A stretch of 6,250 bases of DNA from positions 1 through 6,250 of the forward strand of contig JAUVGS010000135.1 in NCBI GenBank assembly GCA_030593665.1. Direction: 5' to 3'. The number at the start of each line of letters is the position of its first letter. Position 1 is the first letter of the stretch. The DNA comes from Chitinivibrionales bacterium (GTDB taxonomy: Bacteria; Fibrobacterota; Chitinivibrionia; Chitinivibrionales; JANQEN01). Shown one piece after another: positions 1 to 6,047 of this stretch. A program made the position numbers and the translations under genes. The notes under the pieces are model-generated. The model saw only the letters and a program-made list of their open reading frames with translations, had not been told where the DNA came from and did no database searches.

Positions 1-79
1 TTAGTGTAGATTTATCTTGCTGATTGACAAGTGACAACAACTCCTTAATTCCGAAGTTACGTCGGAATGTATTCTGCAT
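1..79 (-). CDS. Possible start of a gene running off the window edge
   Basis: An open frame of 26 codons starts at the ATG complementary to 77-79 and continues to the window edge without a stop. It begins with MQNTFRRNFGIKELLS. An in-frame stop lies upstream of this ATG, so the start is plausible, but no Shine-Dalgarno-like sequence precedes it. It begins about 30 bases after the stop of the recombinase pseudogene and points the same way. I do not recognise the family from this short stretch, and an open frame of this length can occur by chance. Confidence 0.25.
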   Translation of the reverse strand, partial: MQNTFRRNFGIKELLSLVNQQDKSTL

Positions 80-108
80 AGCACTATTTACCGTAGTTTA
101 TTTCGTTA

Positions 109-930
109 TTACTCCTCTGGACGCAACAATCTATCCAGAGGATTTATTATCTTTGTTAAATCTTTTTTGCTGACATGGGTATAAATCTGCGTTGTTTTAA
201 TACTTTTGTGCCCTAACGCAGATAAACTGAAAGTAAGTACCTTCACGAAATAATTTTCTGCCAAAAAATGGCAGAAAATTATTTCTAAGGTACTAAAAAC
301 TTCTGAACATGTCTTATATCATATCCGGCATCCAGCAAGTGTGTAGCAAAGGCGTGTATCAAAGTATGAATAGTTGCTTTTTTTGTAACGCCGGCAATTT
401 CTTTTGCCTTATCAAAAATTTTCTCTGCACTCCTGATAGAAAGATTTGTGCCTGTTTTCTGTCCCGGGAAAACCCATTCATCTTTTGAAGATAATGTTTT
501 CTGGTACTTTTTTAATGCATCAAGGGCGGTTTCCGATAATATTGTATACCTGTCTTTTTTCCCTTTTCCCAGGTTGATACGTATGAGTCCTCGTTCAATC
601 TCAATGTCATCTTGCTGCAATCGGACAACATCTCCGACTCGGAGTCCTCCGGAATACACAAGCATTAACAGAGCGCGATGTTTTAAGTTGTCAAGAGCTG
701 ATAAAATTTTAGAGTTTCTTCTTCGGTGAGAACAATGGGTATCCTGTTCTCTTTACGTGGTCTCTGAATTTCGTAGATGAATTTCTTTGCAAGGATTTTT
801 CCAAAGAAAAAGCGTAGCGAACTCACAATGGTTTCACGGGTACCCCTCGTTTTTCAATTCTGTTACACCAGAAACCAGCCCATTCCTCCGCAGAAGAAGG
901 TTTATTCGATTGTGCGTGTGATGACGTCAT
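109..930 (-). pseudogene. Decayed tyrosine recombinase (XerC/XerD-like integrase), interrupted by an 80-bp element
   Basis: When intact this would be a site-specific DNA recombinase forming a 3'-phosphotyrosyl intermediate. Pieces in order: a remnant of the N-terminal SAM-like domain (TIVSSLRFFFGK, then RPRKENRIP), the catalytic core with the first Arg (SGGLRVGDV) and Lys (GKGKKDRY), the His box, and, beyond the insertion, GHKSIKTTQIYTHVS with the second His and the Tyr nucleophile, ending in RPEE at the stop complementary to 109-111. Lesions: (1) a frame change near 832-834, explained by one missing A on the coding strand; (2) another near 707-710, also one missing A in an A-run; (3) the HxxR box reads HTLI, an Arg-to-Ile change at 357-359 that one base change from AGA would give; (4) an insertion between FL and GHKS at 213-296. 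The first usable ATG is at 930, but roughly 70 N-terminal residues usual in the family are not seen. The longest intact stretch, 285-665, stops inside the insertion. Confidence 0.88.
213..296. mobile_element. 80-bp palindromic MITE-like element, copy 1, inserted in the recombinase gene
   Basis: The insert is about 76 bases (217-292) flanked by CTAA at 213-216 and 293-296. Its core is a perfect 17-bp inverted repeat, GAAATAATTTTCTGCCA (247-263) against its complement (269-285), with an AAAAA loop. Outside this, GTACCTT (237-243) pairs with AAGGTAC (287-293) across a small internal loop. One end carries about 20 extra unpaired bases (217-236). Removing the insert and one CTAA joins the recombinase codons into HVQKFLGHKS, the family consensus, in frame, so the ends are well supported. 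A copy with about three differences lies at 5965-6047. There is no coding capacity, so it would have to be moved by an enzyme encoded elsewhere. CTAA may be a target-site duplication, or a preferred target as used by IS200/IS605-type (HUH) transposases. The family is not identified. Confidence 0.8.
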
Positions 931-999
931 ATAATAAAATTACACTATGTGATTTATGAATAACAAAATATTTTATTCCATTCTGCAAATCCCTCCCAA

Positions 1000-1035
1000 T
1001 TTTTGACTTTCGACCTTTAGATTTTCAACTTTTGA
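1000..1035. repeat. Degenerate heptamer tandem repeat (CTTTNGA-like)
   Basis: About five successive units read TTTTTGA, CTTTCGA, CTTTAGA (after one extra C), TTTTCAA and CTTTTGA. The array lies 36 bases past the end of the dehydrogenase gene, between the operon and the recombinase pseudogene. No hairpin with a T-run that would serve as an intrinsic terminator is visible between 960 and 1070, so I see no obvious end signal for the operon here. The array is short and imperfect and may simply be low-complexity intergenic DNA. Confidence 0.45.
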
Positions 1036-1070
1036 CACTTTAAACCCCTGAACGGTTACATAGCAGGAAA

Positions 1071-2057
1071 CTACAGAGTTACCTCTGATTGAAAAATAGT
1101 CGATAGCACTAAATCTAAATCAGCTTTGGTTATCTGATTTGTTTTAATAAATGTGAGGCAGGTATCCGTAAATAGCTGAAGCAGTCGAATACCTGTTTTC
1201 TCATCGGTATCTTGTTTGGTAAGAGGCCAGGGAAGTGGAGCGCCGATAAGAAGACCATTTTTATTTTTTTTGCCTCGTTTACCGCTGTTAAGAACCTTTT
1301 CTAATCCATTAATAAAGGGATGATATGTATCCCGGATATTTTCAGGCATCCTGGTTATATAATTTCCAACACCTGCATATATAGTATCCAGCCCGACCGA
1401 ATCCATAAAGGAGAGCTGGCCCATAGGCATTATCGGTAATGAAGTTGCCTCTTCCAGAAACCGTGGGTCATAGCCGTTTTGAAGAAGACGAAACACTTCA
1501 TTCTGCAGGGGAAGAAGGAGCCTGTTAACCGCAAACGCATTCTCTTCGTTCTGTTCAATTACAGAGAGTCCTAACGATTTAAGCATCAGGAGAAGGGATT
1601 CCTTTTTCTCCGGTGCAATTGCGGACGGGCAGATACACTCAACACAACCGGTAAGTTCAACGGGATAAAAAAAGTGGCATCCTGTACACTGCGGGTGAAT
1701 CTGACTGGGGAGAAGCGATGAAGAATTACTTAACAGGATTGACTCGTCAGTAATCAAATGTTTGACATGAGATAGTGCCTGTTTCTTTATGTCGATCGAT
1801 TCGGTAGTACATTCAAGGATCAGATCCGCCGGTGAAACAACAGTATCCTGGTATGTTTGATAGGAAGGGAGTGACAGAGGGGCTGTTTCTAGAGAATATC
1901 GCCGGATACGTTTTATCGTTTTTTTAAGGAAGTGTTCAAGTTTTTCCAGATAGTCGGTATGGCTACCCAGGAATGTTACAGTGAAGCCCTTTTTTAGATA
2001 AAGTATACCGATATTACCGGCCATTTTTCCGGAACCGAGTATAAGAATTGAGCGCAT
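1071..2057 (-). CDS. 3-hydroxyacyl-CoA dehydrogenase family oxidoreductase
   Basis: A predicted cytosolic NAD(P)-dependent enzyme interconverting 3-hydroxyacyl and 3-oxoacyl thioesters. The 328 residues match the two-domain 3HCDH family at about its usual length. The N-terminal Rossmann fold has GSGKMAGNIG at residues 8-17. Family active-site positions are present: Ser in SNSSS (110-114), His128 in GCHFFYPVE, Glu140, and Asn178 in AVNRLLLP. The C-terminal helical domain begins around 180 and carries MPMGQLSFMDSVGLD (210-224), the counterpart of the family's P-x-GP-x-x-x-x-D-x-x-GLD segment, and a GKRGKKNKNG stretch like the family's GRLGRKTGKG. The ATG overlaps the stop of the acyltransferase gene as TGATG, so translation is probably coupled. 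It is the last gene of the operon. Next to condensing and acyltransferase genes it may act as the ketoreductase of an assembly line, perhaps on a carrier-protein substrate; that is inference, and an ordinary beta-oxidation role is the alternative. Confidence 0.85.
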   Translation of the reverse strand: MRSILILGSGKMAGNIGILYLKKGFTVTFLGSHTDYLEKLEHFLKKTIKRIRRYSLETAPLSLPSYQTYQDTVVSPADLILECTTESIDIKKQALSHVKHLITDESILLSNSSSLLPSQIHPQCTGCHFFYPVELTGCVECICPSAIAPEKKESLLLMLKSLGLSVIEQNEENAFAVNRLLLPLQNEVFRLLQNGYDPRFLEEATSLPIMPMGQLSFMDSVGLDTIYAGVGNYITRMPENIRDTYHPFINGLEKVLNSGKRGKKNKNGLLIGAPLPWPLTKQDTDEKTGIRLLQLFTDTCLTFIKTNQITKADLDLVLSTIFQSEVTL

Positions 2058-2992
2058 CAGATTCCCAGCCTGCTTTCACTGTTTTTGCAGTTAATCCATT
2101 GAGCATTTCCAGAGACGAACCGTGCATTTTGTGTAAGCGAAATCCCCGGCCCGCATTCAATGATATGAGTACATTTTTCAGCGTATATTCGTTTGACGGT
2201 TTTATACCAGTTGATTGGTGTATGGAGATGGTCAGCAGTAAATTGCATGAGTTCTTCAGGTGTGGTTAACAGGTTTTGATCCAGTGTTGAGAGCATCGGA
2301 CAACCGGGTGTCTGCCAGATGTATGAGGTTATAAATTGTGTAAACGGTTCTTTTACCGTATATGATAAAACAGGATGATGGTAGGGGAGCGACACGTCCA
2401 GAGTAACTGCATTTATAGCATCCGCTTTCAGCGCCTGCCGGTTAAAAAGAGCGAGTTCTGCTTTGTTGCCGCAGAAAATATGGCAATATTCATTATTTGA
2501 GTTGATGCGATAAAGAGTCTGAAGCCCTGTTTCTTCCAACAGGTTTTCCAGATCAGGCAGGGCCAGACCGATAATGGCATTTATTCCGGTCTCGTTTGTC
2601 TGTTCAAGCCCTGCCATAAGTGAATATGCCCTGTCAAGAACAGCCAGTCCTTCAGAGAAAGAGATAACCTTCGCAGCATATAACGCAGTATAGATACCGA
2701 AACTGTATCCGGCTACCAGATCCGGAAGCAGCTTTTTCTGTGCGTAGACTTGAAAGGTGCCACAACTGAAACAGTAAATAAAGAGCTGACTCTCCCGTTC
2801 ACCAAGTTGTGCAATAGTTCCAGACAGCAAGGCATCGGCAAGATCTGCATTTGCTAAAGCAGAGCCTTCTTCAAAAAAAGGGGTGTACATAGACTTGTAT
2901 TTTATATAGAGCGCCGGTTCCCGGTCGGTTAATTCAACACCAATACCGGGAAATACAAAAGCAATTTTCTTATTATCGTGAATCCGGCTCAT
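2057..2992 (-). CDS. FabD-like acyl-carrier-protein acyltransferase
   Basis: Predicted to transfer an acyl unit, typically malonyl, from CoA to a carrier protein through an acyl-serine intermediate. The 311 residues match FabD-type transferases in length. Visible landmarks: FPGIG at 14-18 (family FPGQG), the nucleophile elbow GYSFG at 95-99 with Ser97 (family GHSLG), Arg121 in LDRAYSLM (the Arg that binds the extender carboxylate in malonyl transferases), His205 in SLPYHH as catalytic His, and GPG at 281-283 near the C-terminus. Two usual residues differ: the oxyanion-hole Gln of FPGQG is Ile17, and the His before the nucleophile is Tyr96. The retained Arg favours a carboxylated extender, but the changes make substrate and rate uncertain. 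The ATG lies inside the end of the KASIII-like gene (20-base overlap), and its stop overlaps the dehydrogenase start. No strong Shine-Dalgarno sequence is seen, in keeping with translational coupling. Confidence 0.85.
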   Translation of the reverse strand: MSRIHDNKKIAFVFPGIGVELTDREPALYIKYKSMYTPFFEEGSALANADLADALLSGTIAQLGERESQLFIYCFSCGTFQVYAQKKLLPDLVAGYSFGIYTALYAAKVISFSEGLAVLDRAYSLMAGLEQTNETGINAIIGLALPDLENLLEETGLQTLYRINSNNEYCHIFCGNKAELALFNRQALKADAINAVTLDVSLPYHHPVLSYTVKEPFTQFITSYIWQTPGCPMLSTLDQNLLTTPEELMQFTADHLHTPINWYKTVKRIYAEKCTHIIECGPGISLTQNARFVSGNAQWINCKNSESRLGI

Positions 2993-4097
2993 ATCGTATT
3001 ACATATCCTGCCTGCATAAACTTGCTGACTTCCGTGACAAAACTGACGATACGATCATTTGGATTAAGGGATTCTTCGCGGAGAATTTTATCCAGACAGA
3101 TGAATGCCATGGGCGGGCCGCTGTACCCGTATTCCTCAAGTTTCATATACACCGCAGATGAAGGAATACCGATGGCATTGCATTCATCCATGACTGATTC
3201 GGTAATGTGTTTTGTTGGAAAGTTGAGTTGAAGGAGTCTGATTGTGTCAACAGGTATATCCCCTTCCGACAACATCCGTTTCAGTCCCTGGATAAATATC
3301 GAACCCTCTGCTTCCTGAAATATCGATGTTGAGAGCGTGTTTCTGAATTGCTGATAGAGATGATGATACCCTTTCTCATACTCTTCTTTCGGATTCATCC
3401 AGTATGCCGGTCTGTGATTAAACATCAGCGATGGGCGTTTGCCGCCGATGGATTCTATATACGTATTTTCAACACGGAATCTTTTGGAACCGGGAGCCTT
3501 ATCCGAAAGGATAAGTGCGCCGGCGCCATCGCAGAGGAACCAGCGCAGAAAAAGTGATTCTTTGTCTACCAGCTTCTGATTATAATATTCCGCACGCAAT
3601 TCCGACGAAGCGAGATTGGAAGAGATGACTAACGCGAAATGGTTTTTACCGTTTTGTATGAGCTGATGAGCCAGGTACAATGCTTTATACGCAGAGGTGC
3701 AGTTTGCATGGATCGATAGTTCATCACACACCTCGATACCGAGCGCTTCCTGAATACGTACCGATGCTGTCGGCATCTGGTCCTGATGGGGCGAGCCGTA
3801 GCAGATCAGATCAATCTCTTCTGCGGTTATACCTGCCGCAGTAAGCGCCTTCTGCGCAGCTTTAACCGACATGGTAATGTTGTCATCGGTAAATTCCCGT
3901 GTATGCCGGTCAATAGCATAGTGCAGGTGTCTTACTCCCAGCAGTTCTTTCATGACCGGATGCGTCCGCTTAATCCATTTCTGGATTTTTAACGGTGCCT
4001 CCGTCAGTTCACCCAGATAGTCCTCTATAGCATCAAAGGGAATCGGGTCGCCGGGAAGGTAGGTGCCGCTGCCGATGCAGTATACTGGTTTTGTCAT
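2973..4097 (-). CDS. KASIII-fold (FabH-like) acyl-ACP synthase or acyltransferase with altered active site
   Basis: A 374-residue thiolase-fold protein of the 3-oxoacyl-ACP synthase III superfamily, somewhat longer than FabH (about 320). The N-terminal half has CIGSGTYLPG (7-16), GVRHLHYAID (54-63), the DLICYGSPHQD strand (96-106), PTASVRIQEALGI (109-121), and the nucleophile Cys133 in HANCTSAYKAL; FLCDGAGALIL (187-197) follows. In the C-terminal half the segment where FabH has HQAN reads LQLNFPTKHI (289-298), and the segment where FabH has GNTS reads YGYSGPP (323-329). By my alignment the catalytic His and Asn are replaced, the only nearby His being His297, a few residues off. The final glycine-rich loop is also replaced (TEVSKFMQAG, 355-364). 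Such divergence is known in KASIII relatives that transfer acyl groups or condense unusual partners. It follows a 91-base gap holding a terminator-like hairpin and has no clear Shine-Dalgarno sequence. Exact reaction unknown. Confidence 0.8.
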   Translation of the reverse strand: MTKPVYCIGSGTYLPGDPIPFDAIEDYLGELTEAPLKIQKWIKRTHPVMKELLGVRHLHYAIDRHTREFTDDNITMSVKAAQKALTAAGITAEEIDLICYGSPHQDQMPTASVRIQEALGIEVCDELSIHANCTSAYKALYLAHQLIQNGKNHFALVISSNLASSELRAEYYNQKLVDKESLFLRWFLCDGAGALILSDKAPGSKRFRVENTYIESIGGKRPSLMFNHRPAYWMNPKEEYEKGYHHLYQQFRNTLSTSIFQEAEGSIFIQGLKRMLSEGDIPVDTIRLLQLNFPTKHITESVMDECNAIGIPSSAVYMKLEEYGYSGPPMAFICLDKILREESLNPNDRIVSFVTEVSKFMQAGYVIRYEPDSR

Positions 4098-4125
4098 AGG
4101 GTTTATAATTTAGTATTAAATATCT

Positions 4126-4157
4126 AAAAAAAAATTGATACCCGTTTACGCGGGTAT
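4126..4157 (-). terminator. Terminator-like hairpin between the two condensing-enzyme genes
   Basis: Read on the minus strand, ATACCCG and CGGGTAT pair as a 7-bp stem (4157-4138) around a 6-base loop. CAA and a run of nine T follow (4134-4126). This has the form of an intrinsic terminator about 30 bases past the FabF-like gene. It lies inside an otherwise overlapping gene series, so it may end part of the transcripts and lower expression of the three downstream genes, or those genes may have their own promoter in the AT-rich stretch 4098-4125. The hairpin followed by GACA on the plus strand also looks like the CGGG-type palindromes dispersed through many bacterial genomes, so it could be such a repeat instead. 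Confidence 0.5.
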
Positions 4158-4188
4158 GACAATTCTTCGGAATCCTATCTGTTTACCT

Positions 4189-5412
4189 CTATTCTACTTC
4201 AGAAAAAATAACAACACCATTATGCCCGCCGAATGCAAAAGAGTTCGACATGACATGGTGCAGTTCCTTTTCTCTCGGTTGTAACGGAACAAAATCCAGA
4301 TCCAGCTCGGGGTCCTGTTCCGTGAGATTCATTGTCGGTGGCAGTTTATTTTCCACTAATGCTTTACAAGCAATAACGGATTCGACCCCTGCCGCTCCTG
4401 AGAGACAATGGCCGGTCATGGATTTTGTCGATGAGACCGGAATCGAAGATGCATTTTCACCGAAAACTGTTTTGATCGCCTCGGCTTCATACTGGTCATT
4501 AAGGTGTGTTGATGTTCCGTGGGCGTTTATGTAATCGATATCCTGCGGGGTGAGCCCCGCATTGTCGAGTGCAAGCTGCATTGTTTTGGCCATACCAATG
4601 CCACCGGGCCGCGGGGACATGATATTATATGATTCAGAGGTAAGCCCGGGTAATGCTACCATAGCATATTGCCTGGCGCCTCTTTTTGCCGCATGATCGA
4701 CAGATTCTAAAATGAGCATCCCGCTGCCCTCACCCATAACAAATCCATCGCGGTTTTTATCAAAAGGTCTTGAGGCGGTTGCCATGTTTTCTATATCATC
4801 AGAAAGCGCCATAAGCGAACAGAAACCTTCAATATCCGGATAGGTGAGGACCGAGTCGGATGCACCGGTAATAACGATATCACACTGTCCGGAAAGAATA
4901 AGGTGCATGGCAGAACTGATTGCATAGGTGCCTGAAGAACAGGCGGTGCTGACAGTAAAGGAAGGGCCTTCGATTTTCCATTTCAGACTGATCCAGGCGG
5001 CTGCGCCACTTGCCATGTTTCTCAGAATACGGTTGGGATCAGGTTCAAGCGTTGTCGGAGCATAACCGGTGCCTGTACAACCGATAACTACTCCTATGCG
5101 TGTTTTATCGACTTCATCAAGTATGAATTCGGCATCTTCAAGCGCCATTTTTGCAGTTATAATGGCCATCATGGTGCTGCGGGTCATCTGACGCCGGTTG
5201 CGGGTTTTAATGTTCTCTTTAAACAGTTCCTCTGCCCCTTCAGGCAATTCAACGCCAAATGGTGATGAGAGCCCTTCTGGATCAAAAAGGGTAAATCGTT
5301 TAATGGGACATTCTCCTGCGAGTAATCCCTCCCACATGGTGGAAACATTTAGTCCTAACCCTGTCATGACCCCCAGGCCTGTTACCACAATGTCTTTCTT
5401 TTGCATGCTCAT
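4189..5412 (-). CDS. FabF-type beta-ketoacyl-ACP synthase (KAS II family)
   Basis: Catalyses decarboxylative Claisen condensation of an acyl chain with a malonyl-type extender on a carrier protein, in the cytosol. At 407 residues it has about the usual FabF length. The Cys-His-His triad is complete: Cys158 in TACSSGTYAISSA, His298 in AHGTST (297-302), His335 in KSMTGHCLSGAAG, plus Lys330. SRPFDKNRDGFVMGEG (214-229) and NSFAFGGHNG (390-399) are also typical. Between GCTGTG (111-116) and NMASGA (132-137) it is about 15 residues shorter than E. coli FabF, which would trim a loop near the dimer interface and acyl pocket and may change chain preference. The start is the ATG overlapping the thioesterase stop by four bases (ATGA); a second ATG two codons on is an alternative. 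The intact triad points to true elongating activity. As it is clustered with an acyltransferase and a second condensing enzyme, it is probably a specialised paralogue rather than the housekeeping fabF. Confidence 0.92.
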   Translation of the reverse strand: MSMQKKDIVVTGLGVMTGLGLNVSTMWEGLLAGECPIKRFTLFDPEGLSSPFGVELPEGAEELFKENIKTRNRRQMTRSTMMAIITAKMALEDAEFILDEVDKTRIGVVIGCTGTGYAPTTLEPDPNRILRNMASGAAAWISLKWKIEGPSFTVSTACSSGTYAISSAMHLILSGQCDIVITGASDSVLTYPDIEGFCSLMALSDDIENMATASRPFDKNRDGFVMGEGSGMLILESVDHAAKRGARQYAMVALPGLTSESYNIMSPRPGGIGMAKTMQLALDNAGLTPQDIDYINAHGTSTHLNDQYEAEAIKTVFGENASSIPVSSTKSMTGHCLSGAAGVESVIACKALVENKLPPTMNLTEQDPELDLDFVPLQPREKELHHVMSNSFAFGGHNGVVIFSEVE

Positions 5413-5798
5413 AGGCTTAAGTTATCCGGAACCGGAATTACTTCTTTTGTTTCAGGATCGGTAAAAGCGATATCGGTTTCAGCTTTTGCAATGAGGTCAC
5501 TACCTCTCACAATTCGATATGCCAACGTGCACTTAAACGTTTCCGTTGATTTCAACGCAACCGAGACACTCAACTCATCGAGAAACCGTGCAGGTTTTTT
5601 AAAGGTCATTGCTATGGCGTAGAGAACCATTTCGCAATGTTTATTCTGAAAATCAAACCCCAGTTGTGAAAGGAACTGCACCCGTGCCCGTTCGAGATAG
5701 GCGACGAGTTTTGTATGGTGCACTATGTTATAGCTGTCTACGTCCTCAAACTGAACGGTCACAGGATACGTAACGGTTTTATTTTCTGCTGTATTCAT
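5409..5798 (-). CDS. Hotdog-fold acyl-CoA thioesterase (4HBT/YbgC-like)
   Basis: Predicted to hydrolyse an acyl thioester (CoA- or carrier-bound) to the free acid. The 129 residues are the normal size of a single-domain 4-hydroxybenzoyl-CoA thioesterase family protein. The family signature lies at about residues 17-39: FEDVDSYNIVHH followed by YLERAR. Asp21 aligns with the catalytic Asp of the family and His28 with the YbgC His (usual VVYH, here IVHH); Glu36 and Arg39 are the conserved helix residues. The rest has the expected beta-rich pattern (MTFKKPARFLDEL and onward). It is the first gene of the operon. Its stop overlaps the start of the FabF-like gene by four bases, so the two are probably translated together. 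No good Shine-Dalgarno sequence precedes the ATG. A likely role is release or editing of the operon's acyl product, but substrate class cannot be read from sequence. Confidence 0.85.
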   Translation of the reverse strand: MNTAENKTVTYPVTVQFEDVDSYNIVHHTKLVAYLERARVQFLSQLGFDFQNKHCEMVLYAIAMTFKKPARFLDELSVSVALKSTETFKCTLAYRIVRGSDLIAKAETDIAFTDPETKEVIPVPDNLSL

Positions 5799-5964
5799 AA
5801 TGAGAAGAACTCAGAATATATGACATCCTATGTAAAAATGAAGTTAAAAATAATTATTACAATATATATATGAGTAGGAAAGAAGTCATTTTATTCATTA
5901 AAGAGAGATTAGTCTTATTGCTAACATCATAAAACAATCATAAAATTCTTTCTCTCTATTACTC
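5799..5964. other. AT-rich leader region of the operon, no gene
   Basis: This stretch separates the first operon gene from the second copy of the hairpin element. It is very AT-rich and holds no convincing gene; a plus-strand frame of 20 codons (5870-5932) has no recognisable features. Together with 6048-6250 it makes a stretch of more than 400 bases in which only the hairpin element and a weak promoter candidate can be named. Confidence 0.6.
5815..5842 (-). promoter_or_regulatory. Candidate sigma70-type promoter for the operon
   Basis: On the minus strand a TATATT box (complement of 5815-5820, five of six matches to TATAAT) is preceded after 16 bases by TTCATT (complement of 5837-5842, three of six matches to TTGACA). 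It would start transcription a few bases before the thioesterase ATG. The -35 match is weak, and AT-rich DNA produces such pairs by chance, so this is only the best candidate seen. No operator-like palindrome was found beside it. Confidence 0.25.
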
Positions 5965-6047
5965 CTAACGCAGATAAACTGCAAGTAAGTACCTTCACGA
6001 AATAATTTTCTGCCAAGAAATGGCAGAAAATTATTTCTAGGTACTAA
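5965..6047. mobile_element. 80-bp palindromic MITE-like element, copy 2
   Basis: This matches the copy at 213-296 in the same orientation, with two substitutions and one missing A. The 17-bp stem is perfect again (5999-6015 with 6021-6037), with loop AGAAA, and GTACCTT at 5989-5995 pairs with AGGTAC at 6039-6044. CTAA lies at both edges (5965-5968 and 6044-6047), as in the other copy, while sequences further out differ completely; the match stops at these edges. That agreement supports the element ends and suggests a CTAA target preference. It has no coding capacity. It lies upstream of the operon, and its long stem could affect transcripts crossing it in either direction. Confidence 0.78.

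Noticed and set aside
213..296. Integron attC site, suggested by CCTAACG at one edge, the hairpin, and a recombinase gene alongside.
   Set aside because: No matching GTTRRRY-type core is present at the other edge, the stem is a perfect palindrome without the unpaired bases of attC, and the element interrupts the recombinase gene itself.
448..959. Plus-strand open frames over the recombinase pseudogene (448-729 and 777-959).
   Set aside because: They are antisense to recognisable recombinase protein sequence and show no family motif of their own.
5870..5932. Small plus-strand gene of 20 codons upstream of the operon.
   Set aside because: No ribosome binding site, no recognisable motif, and a length that chance explains in AT-rich DNA.
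213..6047. Composite transposon made of the two element copies plus the operon.
   Set aside because: Copy 1 alone accounts exactly for the break in the recombinase gene, so the operon did not need to move with it; both copies carry their own CTAA edges.
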